Source: Amycolatopsis japonica
Lineage (GTDB): Bacteria > Actinomycetota > Actinomycetes > Mycobacteriales > Pseudonocardiaceae
Direction of reading: 5' to 3'
Assembly (NCBI RefSeq): GCF_000732925.1
Contig: NZ_CP008953.1
Location: forward strand, 7,006,001 to 7,070,000
DNA length: 64,000 bases
The notes under the pieces are model-generated. The model was not told where the DNA came from. It did not search any database and saw nothing but the letters and a program-made list of their open reading frames with translations. Within the stretch, counting starts at the first letter, position 1, and each line of letters begins with the position of its first letter. A program made the translations under genes and the position numbers. Below, piece after piece: positions 7,494 through 14,509 of this stretch.

Positions 7494-10115
7494 CTACAAC
7501 GTGAATCCCGGTTCCGTCTCCTCGGTCACCAGATCGTAGGTTTCGAAACTGAAGCGCGCGAGCGTGCCCACCCAATTCCGATAAACCTGTAGATCATCGA
7601 AGGATTCGACGTCTAGCCGCCATTCAGGTGGAAAGGCGTCGCGCGACGATTCTTCGCCGGAAAGCGCGATGAACGTCGCACGCGCCGCCTCCGGATCGGC
7701 GACCAGCAGGGCCAGCAGGACGAGCACGGCGCGATAGGGGCCGGCGACGAACGCCTCCAGCTCCGCGTCCGGGATGCCGATGCGGACGAGCCGGTAGAGG
7801 TTGACCAGCTTCCGGATCTCGCGCGGCGTGTGCAGTTTCTTCCGCAGCACGTGGACGAAATCGCGTTCGACCTCGGTGAGCCGCAACCGATCCGGCCGCA
7901 TGTTGTAGAACGTCGGCGGGGCGGTGTCCTGGACCACGACCTCCACCTGTTCACCGCGTTCGGGGGCGCTCTCGTCCTCCGGCCATTCTTCGTGCGCGGA
8001 TGCCCGCGGTCCCCGTTCCTCGATCGGCATCAGGGCGTCGATGAGTTCGTCCGCCGCGCTTCCCATGGGGCGCAAGGCGAACACGATCTGGAAGATCTTG
8101 TCGAGATACTCGGTCCGGCTCGACTCCCCCGCGCCGAACAGCTCTTCGTGGTGCTGGTCGAGGCAGCGCCGCAACCATCGCGGGTCGACGGCCACCACCA
8201 CGACGAACGCGGGCAGGGCCAGCAGCAGATGGACCGCGGCCAGCACCTCGATCACCTTCGACGGCGGGCAGCGGTCGAGGTCGTCGATGTAGAGCACGAT
8301 CCGTTCCAGCGGCGGCTTGCCCTTCCCGCCCGCCCGCAGCCACTGTTCCCGCGCGTCGGCCAGATCGGCGCTCAGGTCCGCGAGATCCTCCCGGACCCGG
8401 GCGAAAACCCCTTGATAGTCCCCGTATCGGCCGGACTTCGCCTCTTCGATCAGATCGCCGAGCCTGCCGGCCGCGTCCAGCCGCCGAAGCCGTTCCTCGG
8501 TCTCCCGCACCTCGGTCTCGAACCGTTCCGCGCGCTTGTCGACATCGTGCCGCAGTTTGTCCAATGTGGACTTCACCGGCGCGAGCGCGGCCCTGGCGGT
8601 GGTGAGCGCCGGGGTCAGCACGGCACCGAGCGCGACGACGGCACCTGCGGCGGCGAGGATCGCGTTGTGCCACAACGCCCAGCCGGTGATCGCCATGGCG
8701 ATGCCGAGCACTCCGGCCAGCGCGTAGCCCGCCACCGCGAGCCGTCGCCGCCGTCGTTCGGCGCGGTCCACCCCGGACACCAAGAGCCGCCAACGCCACG
8801 TGAGCGGAGAGTCCGCCTTGACGGCTTTCAGCCCCGCGAGCCGGGTCCGCAACGCTTCGCGTTCGGCGTGGACCTCACCGGCGTCCGCATGCGCCTCGGG
8901 TGCGCCGAGGTTGCGGAACAGATGGTCCACCAGGCCGACCCACAGATGGTCGTCGTGATACTGCCAGGCGTTGAACCGGATCTGCCGGATCTCACCGGCG
9001 AACACGCTGTTGGCGGCGTCGCCGCGGGACCGGGTGGCCAGCTCGGCCACCCGGTCCGTCACCTGCCGGACGAAACTCGATTTGCCGGAGCCCCAGGGCC
9101 CCAGCAGCGCGACGCACAGGGGCGGGCTGGTCTCACGGTCGGCGATGACCGCGGCGAGGGTGCGCACGTCGTCGTGGAAGCCGATCAGGTCGACCGGACT
9201 TTCGACGTCGGGCGTGATCCGCGGCCGCGCCCGGCCCGGTTTGGGCTCGACGAAACCGGTGCCGTCGATCTGGTTGCCGAAGCGGTCCCACACCCGGATC
9301 GTGCGGTCGTCCCCGACCGTGACGACCTTCTCGTTGCCCGCGGTGCAGGCGATCGCCCAGACGTTCCCTTGATGTCCCTCGAGGAGCGTGTACTCCCGCG
9401 GGTCGTCGATCTCGCGGACGCGGACCTCGCCGTCGGAACCGCCCGAGAGCACGAGTTTGCCGTCCACCCCGAAGGCCAGCGCCCGCACCACCCCGGTGTG
9501 CGCGGGGAAGACGAGGGCGGAATCGCCCTTGCGCCGCCACAACCGGACCGTCTCCCCGTCGGCGGACAGCACCTGCTCGCCGTCGGGCGAGATCGCGATC
9601 ACGTGGATCGCGCCCACCCCGCCGAACCGGTAGTGGGAAACGACTTTCCCGTTCCACAGCCGCACGCCGCCGGCATCGTCCCCGGCGACGACGAACCCGC
9701 CGTCCGGGGTCACCGCGACCGATTCGATCTCCGGGCCGCCGGTGCGCAGACCGCGCACCGTCCCGCCGTCCAGCCGCCGGACCTCGACGGCGCTCCCCGC
9801 GCCGGACACCACGGCATCCTTGCCCACCGCGACCGCCACGGCCCGCTTCGTGGTCTGGACCTCCGGGGGATGCGCCTCGGCGCCGGTGATCCGCCAGCGC
9901 CGCACCGTCGCCCCATCGCAACCGACCACGTACTGACCCGAGATACCCACCGCCAGGACCGGCCGATCATGGCCGCTCAGCGTGAATCGCTGCTTCCCCG
10001 TCTCCAGGTCCCAGACCCGGACCGTCCGGTCCGCGCCCCCGGTGACCAGCCGGTTTCCCTTCACCGCGACCGCGAGGATCGGTTCTTCGTGTCCGGTGAA
10101 ACGTGCCGTCGTCAT
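7494..10115 (-). CDS. WD40-repeat KAP-family P-loop NTPase
   Basis: 873 residues from ATG 10115, directly ahead of TARFTGHEEPILAVAV, the first propeller blade; a longer frame to 10229 lacks a convincing start. Residues 1 to about 280 are WD40 repeats (for example GGADRTVRVWDLETG and VGDDRTIRVWDRFG). A KAP P-loop domain follows, with Walker A GPWGSGKSS near residue 340 and Walker B LYIDDLDRC near 611. Two adjacent membrane helices (about 460-500) interrupt the NTPase, as is usual for KAP proteins. KAP NTPases are thought to organise membrane signalling complexes, and some lie in conflict systems. It leads the operon with the VWA and membrane proteins. Confidence 0.88.
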   Translation of the reverse strand: MTTARFTGHEEPILAVAVKGNRLVTGGADRTVRVWDLETGKQRFTLSGHDRPVLAVGISGQYVVGCDGATVRRWRITGAEAHPPEVQTTKRAVAVAVGKDAVVSGAGSAVEVRRLDGGTVRGLRTGGPEIESVAVTPDGGFVVAGDDAGGVRLWNGKVVSHYRFGGVGAIHVIAISPDGEQVLSADGETVRLWRRKGDSALVFPAHTGVVRALAFGVDGKLVLSGGSDGEVRVREIDDPREYTLLEGHQGNVWAIACTAGNEKVVTVGDDRTIRVWDRFGNQIDGTGFVEPKPGRARPRITPDVESPVDLIGFHDDVRTLAAVIADRETSPPLCVALLGPWGSGKSSFVRQVTDRVAELATRSRGDAANSVFAGEIRQIRFNAWQYHDDHLWVGLVDHLFRNLGAPEAHADAGEVHAEREALRTRLAGLKAVKADSPLTWRWRLLVSGVDRAERRRRRLAVAGYALAGVLGIAMAITGWALWHNAILAAAGAVVALGAVLTPALTTARAALAPVKSTLDKLRHDVDKRAERFETEVRETEERLRRLDAAGRLGDLIEEAKSGRYGDYQGVFARVREDLADLSADLADAREQWLRAGGKGKPPLERIVLYIDDLDRCPPSKVIEVLAAVHLLLALPAFVVVVAVDPRWLRRCLDQHHEELFGAGESSRTEYLDKIFQIVFALRPMGSAADELIDALMPIEERGPRASAHEEWPEDESAPERGEQVEVVVQDTAPPTFYNMRPDRLRLTEVERDFVHVLRKKLHTPREIRKLVNLYRLVRIGIPDAELEAFVAGPYRAVLVLLALLVADPEAARATFIALSGEESSRDAFPPEWRLDVESFDDLQVYRNWVGTLARFSFETYDLVTEETEPGFTL

Positions 10116-10198
10116 AACGGCACAGTCTTCCGGTCGCGTCAAGATCATGGTTAACGACAGACGACTATCGGCGGGTACCCCGAGCGCTTCGACAGGTT

Positions 10199-10212
10199 CA
10201 GTGTCGACACTG
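10199..10212. promoter_or_regulatory. 14-bp perfect palindrome between divergent genes
   Basis: CAGTGTCGACACTG is self-complementary over 14 bp. It lies 42 bp upstream of the snapalysin start and 84 bp upstream of the KAP gene start. It is an operator candidate for an unidentified regulator. Confidence 0.4.
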
Positions 10213-10253
10213 CTCCGAAATTCCAGCACGCCTTAGACGCGAGGAGTTCAAAC

Positions 10254-10805
10254 GTGCTTCGACGTACCTTCGCCGCGGTGCTCACCGGCGCCGCGCTCTC
10301 CATCTCGGTGCTCACGGCACCCTCCGCGGGTGCCGCCGAGATCATGGCGACCACCCTGACCTACGACGACAGCCAGGCCGCGGAGTTCAAGGACGCGGTG
10401 GCCGCCGGCGTCAACGTCTGGAACACCAACGTCACCAACGTCCGTCTCGTGAAGGCGACGCCGGGCCAGCGGGTCAACATCCGGATCATCGCCGACAACG
10501 GCTGGCCGCGCGCCACCCTCGGCCCCGTTCGCCCGAGCGGCACGGTCACCGTGTGGTACGGCAGGCAGGCCGTCCAGCAGGGCTACAACAAGACCCGCAT
10601 CGCGTCGCACGAACTGGGCCACAGCCTCGGCCTGCCCGACGTGAAGCCCGGGCCGTGCTCGTCGCTGATGTCCGGCTCGACCGGCGGCGTCAGCTGCGCC
10701 AACGTGAACCCCAACGCCCAGGAGAAGGCCAGGGTCCAGCAGCTCTACGCCGGCACCGCCGTCCAGAGCGCCGACGCGGGCAAGGTTCTCGCGGAAATCG
10801 GCTGA
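10254..10805 (+). CDS. Snapalysin-type secreted zinc metalloprotease
   Basis: 183 residues from GTG 10254 with GAGGAG seven bases upstream. A signal peptide ends near residue 27 (SVLTAPSAGAAE). The extended zinc motif HELGHSLGLPD gives two His plus the Asp that distinguishes snapalysins (family M7) from other metzincins. The methionine-turn region SSLMSG follows, and Cys residues on both sides (GPCSSL and VSCANV) could form the usual disulfide. The size fits the family. It is exported and expected to degrade extracellular protein. Streptomyces snapalysin genes often sit by a LysR regulator; none is adjacent here. Confidence 0.9.
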   Translation: MLRRTFAAVLTGAALSISVLTAPSAGAAEIMATTLTYDDSQAAEFKDAVAAGVNVWNTNVTNVRLVKATPGQRVNIRIIADNGWPRATLGPVRPSGTVTVWYGRQAVQQGYNKTRIASHELGHSLGLPDVKPGPCSSLMSGSTGGVSCANVNPNAQEKARVQQLYAGTAVQSADAGKVLAEIG

Positions 10806-10812
10806 TCCCCGC

Positions 10813-10843
10813 GCCAGGGGGTGCCCGCCCGGCACCCCCTGGC
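10813..10843. terminator. Bidirectional terminator between snapalysin and ferredoxin genes
   Basis: GCCAGGGGGTGCC (10813-10825) pairs exactly with 10831-10843 around a 5-nt loop. It lies between convergent genes. Confidence 0.8.
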
Positions 10844-10854
10844 TTGGGTGTTCT

Positions 10855-11034
10855 TCAGGCGTTCGCCGTGATCGCCGCGGCCGGGCACAACTGCACGGCG
10901 TCGCCGATCTCCGCCGGATCGCGGTCCAGCAACCGGACCCGGCCGTCTTCCTCGTCCTGCGCGAACACCTCCGGCGCGGTCAGCACGCACATTCCGGCGC
11001 CCACACAGCGTTCCCGGTCCACTTCGAGCCTCAT
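10855..11034 (-). CDS. Ferredoxin, P450 partner
   Basis: 59 residues from ATG 11034, with GGAG nine to ten bases upstream, starting five bases after the P450 stop. The Cys pattern (CVGAGMC near residue 10-16 and a later LCP near residue 50) is that of the small [3Fe-4S] ferredoxins that feed electrons to actinobacterial P450s. The position normally filled by the fourth cluster Cys is not Cys. The acidic surface (PEVFAQDEEDG) fits docking to a reductase. It is co-transcribed with the P450. Confidence 0.92.
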   Translation of the reverse strand: MRLEVDRERCVGAGMCVLTAPEVFAQDEEDGRVRLLDRDPAEIGDAVQLCPAAAITANA

Positions 11035-11039
11035 CGCGA

Positions 11040-12242
11040 TCAGCTCCAGGCCACCGGGAGCGCGTACACCCCGTAGATGTCGGAGTCCGTCCGCATCGGG
11101 ATCTCGTCGGCCGGAACGGCCAGGCGCAGCTTCGGGAACCGGGCGAGCAGCCCGGTGAAAGCGACCTTCATCTGCACACGCGCGAGCTGCTGACCGAGGC
11201 ACTGGTGCACCCCGTGCCCGAAAGAGGCGTGCCCGGCTGCGTTCCGCCGGATGTCGAGCCGGTCGGGTTCCGGGAACTTCAGCGGATCGCGGTTGGCGGC
11301 CTGGGCCGAAAGCGCGACCGCTTCCCCGGCTTTGACGAGCTGCCCGCCGATCTCGACGTCTTCGAGCGCGGTGCGCGCCCCGGTGTGCGTGATGGTCAGG
11401 TAGCGCAGCAGTTCCTCGATCGCGCCGTCGATGAGCTCCGGGTCCTCGCGCAGGGCCGCGAGCTGGTCAGGGTGCTGGAGAAGAGCGAAGGTGCCCAGCG
11501 CGAGCATGTTGGCCGTGGTGTCGAGTCCGGCTCCCAGCAAGAGGAATGCGATGCTGGTCAGCTCCTCGTCCGTGAGCTCCGTGGTCGTCAGCTCGCCGAG
11601 GATGTCATCGGTCGGCTCGGCCCGCTTCGCCACGATGAGCTTGTAGAGGTACTGCCCCAACGCGTCGATGGCGGCTCCCTGCTCCTCGGCCGAAGCGTCC
11701 GGCAGGTTCAGCGGCATGACGTTGCGGCGGAAGAACTCGTGGTCCTCGTAGGGAACGCCGAGCAGCTCGCAGATCATCAGCGCCGGAATGGGCTGCGCGA
11801 AGGCGGGCACCAGATCGGCCGTCGTTCCCTGGCGCTCCATCGCGTCGAGGTACTCGGTGGTCACCTGCTCGACCCGCTCGCTGAGCAGCCGCATCCGGCG
11901 GACGGTGAACTTGCCGGTGAGCAGCTTGCGGTAGTGGCCGTGTTCGGGATCGTCCATCTTGATGAACATCCCCGGCGCCGCGGGCGGCATCTCCATCATC
12001 GCGGCCGCTCCCGGCAGCGGCGAGTGCATCAGCTCCTGCCGGGCACTGAACCGGGGATCCGCGAGGACCGCCCGCGCGATCGTGTGGCCGGTCGCGAGCC
12101 AGCCTTCGTGCCCGTCGGGGAACGTCAGCCGGACGAGCGGGTGCTCGTCACGCAGCGTCCCGAGCTCGGCGGGCGGGTCGAACGGGCAGCCCTTCGGGCG
12201 TTCCAGGGGCAGCTCGGTGAGATGTGGGACCGAGGTGGTCAT
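11040..12242 (-). CDS. Cytochrome P450
   Basis: 400 residues, a normal length for a soluble bacterial P450. The start at 12242 has GGGAGGA just upstream. The I-helix oxygen-activation motif GAGLDTTANM is near residue 235, the K-helix ExxR is in IEELLRYL near 280, and the heme loop FGHGVHQCLG with its axial Cys is near 347. The sequence resembles the CYP105/107 broad group; the substrate cannot be told. It is divergent from a HTH regulator, with CGTTGCA-type operator repeats between them, and shares a transcript with the ferredoxin. Confidence 0.95.
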   Translation of the reverse strand: MTTSVPHLTELPLERPKGCPFDPPAELGTLRDEHPLVRLTFPDGHEGWLATGHTIARAVLADPRFSARQELMHSPLPGAAAMMEMPPAAPGMFIKMDDPEHGHYRKLLTGKFTVRRMRLLSERVEQVTTEYLDAMERQGTTADLVPAFAQPIPALMICELLGVPYEDHEFFRRNVMPLNLPDASAEEQGAAIDALGQYLYKLIVAKRAEPTDDILGELTTTELTDEELTSIAFLLLGAGLDTTANMLALGTFALLQHPDQLAALREDPELIDGAIEELLRYLTITHTGARTALEDVEIGGQLVKAGEAVALSAQAANRDPLKFPEPDRLDIRRNAAGHASFGHGVHQCLGQQLARVQMKVAFTGLLARFPKLRLAVPADEIPMRTDSDIYGVYALPVAWS

Positions 12243-12280
12243 TTCTGTTCCTCCCAGTTTTTACCGATGCCCAAAGGCTA

Positions 12281-12287
12281 CGTTGCA
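12281..12287. promoter_or_regulatory. CGTTGCA half-site near the P450 start
   Basis: CGTTGCA lies 39 bp upstream of the P450 start. It matches the half-sites of the two palindromes at 12351-12364 and 12377-12393. Confidence 0.4.
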
Positions 12288-12350
12288 TTCAGATTCTCTT
12301 CAAAGCTACGGACTGGCTTTTTTGCCGTTCTTGCTGGTAGATTTCCGTAA

Positions 12351-12364
12351 ATCGTTGCAACGAT
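12351..12364. promoter_or_regulatory. Operator palindrome ATCGTTGCAACGAT
   Basis: Perfect 14-bp palindrome in the divergent region between the P450 and its regulator. The core half-site CGTTGCA recurs nearby. Confidence 0.6.
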
Positions 12365-12376
12365 CTTGTCGGTGAA

Positions 12377-12393
12377 TGCAACGGCACGTTGCA
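12377..12393. promoter_or_regulatory. Operator inverted repeat TGCAACG-N3-CGTTGCA
   Basis: Exact 7-3-7 inverted repeat, 33 bp ahead of the regulator start and adjacent to the palindrome at 12351-12364. Confidence 0.6.
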
Positions 12394-12425
12394 ATGATCT
12401 GCGGGTGAACGCACAGGAGGTGCCC

Positions 12426-13346
12426 ATGCCGGGCGGCAGACTGACCCAGGAGGACCGTCGGCTGATCGCGACCTGGCTCAAGGACGGCCTCGGTTACGCC
12501 GAGATCGGCCGGCGGCTCGGGCGTCCGACGTCGACGATCAGCCGTGAGGTCGCGCGCAACAGCGGCCAAGCCGGCTACCGCGCCGAAGAAGCGACCAGGG
12601 TGACCGGAGAACGCGCGCGTCGCGGCAAACCCCAGCCGCGTGCTGTGCCCGTCGTCGAAAACGGCTACGGCCGCGACCCCGAAGCCGTCCGCGCCTTCGA
12701 AACCGAGTTCGCCGAGATGATCGTCGCGACCGGCCTCCCCCGCATGACCGCGCGGCTGCTCGCGTGCCTGTCCGTCAGCGACAACGGCGTACTCAGCGCC
12801 GCCGAACTCGCCCAGCGGCTCCAGGTCAGCCCGGCGTCGATCTCGAACGCCGTCGCCTACCTCGAATCCCAGGCGATGCTCCGGCGGGAACGGGACGGAC
12901 GGCGCGAGCGCTACGTCATCGACGAGGAAATGCCGCAACGGGTGTGGAACGAAAGCGTCCGGTCCAATCAGGAATGGGTGCGGGTCTCACGCCGGGGCGC
13001 CGAAGTCCTCGGCACCTCGACCCCCGCGGGCGCCCGCATGGACGACCTCTCCCGATTTCACGCGCGTATCAACGAAATCATGCTCGACGACCGGGTCGCG
13101 GTGTTCGCCGGTGACGCCTTGACCGTACTCGCCGCCCTTCTGCATGCCGGCCGCGCGCTTTCCGTTTCGGCCCTCGCGGACGCGCTGGGATGGTCGCTTG
13201 ATCGGGTTGCGGCGGCTTTGCTTGTGGTGGAGGAACATCCACATATCGCCGGGCCGGTGCGGGTGGATTGCCGTGGTGGGGAGTATCGGGCGGTTCCTTT
13301 GGTGGAACGGCTCACGGTGGGGCAGTTGGCGGCTTTGGGGTGTTGA
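12426..13346 (+). CDS. HTH regulator: IS30-like N-terminal HTH plus MarR/GbsR-like domain
   Basis: 306 residues from ATG 12426, which follows GGAGGTG. The first 45 residues (LTQEDRRLIATWLKDGLGYA, then IGRRLGRPTSTISREVARN) match the N-terminal HTH of IS30-type transposases (HTH_38). About residues 95-190 form a winged helix of MarR/GbsR type (LSAAELAQRLQVSPASISNA, then VAYLESQAMLRRERDGRRER). The C-terminal third looks like another winged-helix remnant (ALSVSALADALGWSLDRVAA). It is divergent from the P450 and probably controls it through the CGTTGCA repeats. There is no catalytic DDE core, so it is not a transposase. Confidence 0.85.
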   Translation: MPGGRLTQEDRRLIATWLKDGLGYAEIGRRLGRPTSTISREVARNSGQAGYRAEEATRVTGERARRGKPQPRAVPVVENGYGRDPEAVRAFETEFAEMIVATGLPRMTARLLACLSVSDNGVLSAAELAQRLQVSPASISNAVAYLESQAMLRRERDGRRERYVIDEEMPQRVWNESVRSNQEWVRVSRRGAEVLGTSTPAGARMDDLSRFHARINEIMLDDRVAVFAGDALTVLAALLHAGRALSVSALADALGWSLDRVAAALLVVEEHPHIAGPVRVDCRGGEYRAVPLVERLTVGQLAALGC

Positions 13347-13379
13347 GGGTTGGGGTGTTGAGCTGTTGGCGATTGCCCC

Positions 13380-13398
13380 GTCGCCGCTTTCCGGTGAC
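13380..13398. repeat. 7-5-7 palindromic repeat, copy 1
   Basis: GTCGCCG-CTTTC-CGGTGAC. It belongs to the family GTYGCCG-N5-CGGYRAC clustered between 13.4 and 16 kb, with one mismatch between arms. Confidence 0.55.
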
Positions 13399-13461
13399 GC
13401 TTCGGACGGTGTGAGTTGACAGCTTCAGGCGAACGTCCAATCCTCTGCGCATGACCCGCTT

Positions 13462-13480
13462 GTTGCCGCATTTCGGCAAC
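13462..13480. repeat. 7-5-7 palindromic repeat, copy 2
   Basis: GTTGCCG-CATTT-CGGCAAC, perfect arms. It is the best match to the family consensus. Confidence 0.65.
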
Positions 13481-13512
13481 GCACCGGAACAGCGGGACTT
13501 CTCAGCTCCGAC

Positions 13513-13515
13513 TAA
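13513..13515. repeat. Target-site duplication TAA, left
   Basis: TAA directly outside the left terminal repeat, matched by TAA at 14416-14418. Confidence 0.75.
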
Positions 13516-13521
13516 GGGGTC

Positions 13522-13935
13522 CTAACAGATTGAGTGGGCTTTGAGTCTGCGCCAGCAGATGATGGCGCAGCCGAGGGTGAGGAAGGCTTCGTGGATGTCG
13601 TCGCGGATCTCCCAGCGGATGCGTAGCCGCCGGAACCAGTGCAGCAGGGCGAAGGCGCCCTCGACGACCCAGCGGTGGACGCCGAGGCCGGAGCCGTGTT
13701 CCTGGCCTCGGCGGGCGATGAGAGGTGTGATTCCCGCGGCGCGGACAAGCTTGCGGTACTTGTCGTGGTCGTAGGCGCGGTCGGCGTAGAGCCGTTGTGG
13801 CCGCCGGCGGGGCCGTCCACGGCGGCCCCGCACGGCTGGGATCGCGTGGATCAGCGGCATCAGCTGGGTGACGTCGTGCCGGTTCCCGCCGGTCAGGGTG
13901 GCCGCCAAAGGAATACCGGTTCCGTCGGTGATCAC
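13522..13935 (-). CDS. IS5-family transposase, OrfB (DDE catalytic C-terminal part)
   Basis: 137 residues from GTG 13935, but probably read mainly as the continuation of OrfA. Upstream of this GTG the same frame encodes GPSPVDRARVGSKHH, the canonical IS427 sequence, showing that the true product enters this frame by slippage. The second catalytic Asp lies in LYADRAYD and the Glu in VVEGAFALLHWFRRLRI. The stop codon lies within the left terminal repeat. Confidence 0.9.
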   Translation of the reverse strand: MITDGTGIPLAATLTGGNRHDVTQLMPLIHAIPAVRGRRGRPRRRPQRLYADRAYDHDKYRKLVRAAGITPLIARRGQEHGSGLGVHRWVVEGAFALLHWFRRLRIRWEIRDDIHEAFLTLGCAIICWRRLKAHSIC

Positions 13936-14357
13936 ATGGTGTTTCGACCCGACACGGGCTCGATCGACCGGGCTGGGGCCGGTTTTCGGCCCCCTTTTAA
14001 CGCCCGCACATGCGATCCATCAACGGCTGCCCGTGACCAGTCCAGCTGGCCCGCCGCGTGCAGCTCCGCCAGCAGCAGCTCGTGCAACCGCTGCCACACC
14101 CCGGCCTCGGTCCAATCCCGCAACCGACGCCAGCACGTCATACCCGACCCATAACCCAGCTCTTGGGGCAGGAACTCCCACGGGATCGCGGTATAGAGCA
14201 CGAACATGATCCCGCACAACGCCTTGCGGTCGTCCAACCGCTTACGCCCCGGATGCCTGAACCGACGCTCCACCTTCGGCAACAACGGCTCGATCCGTTC
14301 CCACAGACCGTCATCGACCTCCCACGGACGCCGCTGTCCCACCAGCCCACCCCTCAC
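13932..14357 (-). CDS. IS5-family transposase, OrfA (N-terminal part)
   Basis: 141 residues from GTG 14357. It contains the DUF4096-type N-terminus (WERIEPLLP, then FVLYTAIPWEFLPQELGYGS) and the first catalytic Asp (AAVDGSHVRALKGG). After KGG the frame drifts into unrelated residues and stops at 13932-13934. Reading one base back at the A4G5 run (13990-13998) restores PKTGPSPVDRARVGSKHH and joins OrfB. Confidence 0.9.
   Translation of the reverse strand: MRGGLVGQRRPWEVDDGLWERIEPLLPKVERRFRHPGRKRLDDRKALCGIMFVLYTAIPWEFLPQELGYGSGMTCWRRLRDWTEAGVWQRLHELLLAELHAAGQLDWSRAAVDGSHVRALKGGRKPAPARSIEPVSGRNTM
13990..13998 (-). other. Probable -1 ribosomal frameshift site (AAAAGGGGG)
   Basis: On the reverse strand the run AAAAGGGGG follows the codon for Leu of ALKGG. 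A -1 shift here joins OrfA to the OrfB frame and restores the conserved transposase sequence. Slippage on such runs is established for IS427-group elements; it is inferred here. Confidence 0.65.
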
Positions 14358-14415
14358 AGACGATCACCGAGACACGGCATCAAACCACACCCCAAGATCA
14401 TTCTGTTACGACCCC

Positions 14416-14418
14416 TAA
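14416..14418. repeat. Target-site duplication TAA, right
   Basis: TAA directly outside the right terminal repeat, matching 13513-13515. Confidence 0.75.
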
Positions 14419-14447
14419 GTCCAGCCCCCGTCACACACAACTCGCCT

Positions 14448-14466
14448 GTCGCCGTATTCCAGCGAC
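14448..14466. repeat. 7-5-7 palindromic repeat, copy 3
   Basis: GTCGCCG-TATTC-CAGCGAC, enclosed in a longer stem (CCTGTCGC at 14445-14452 and GCGACAGG at 14462-14469). Confidence 0.5.
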
Positions 14467-14487
14467 AGGCCGGAACGCCGAAGCCCC

Positions 14488-14506
14488 GTTGCCGTTTTCC
14501 GGCGAC
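14488..14506. repeat. 7-5-7 palindromic repeat, copy 4
   Basis: GTTGCCG-TTTTC-CGGCGAC, just after the stop of the HNH gene. Confidence 0.55.
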
Positions 14507-14509
14507 GGC

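Larger units (their letters stand above)
13516..14415 (-). mobile_element. IS5-family insertion sequence (IS427-like), complete, 900 bp
   Basis: The ends are imperfect inverted repeats: GGGGTCCTAACAGATTGA at 13516 and, read inward from 14415, GGGGTCGTAACAGAATGA. Direct TAA duplications lie outside at 13513-13515 and 14416-14418. Inside are two overlapping transposase frames on the reverse strand, arranged as in IS427-type elements that make the full enzyme by -1 frameshifting. Ends, duplication and both frames are intact, so the element may be active. It interrupts the palindromic-repeat region next to the HNH gene. Confidence 0.9.

Noticed and set aside
7830..10154. 774-residue forward open frame opposite the WD40-KAP gene
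   Set aside because: It is the complement of WD40/KAP codons; no recognisable domain.
13932..14357. Two separate transposase genes
   Set aside because: The conserved IS427 sequence continues across the overlap only after a -1 shift, so the two frames make one protein.
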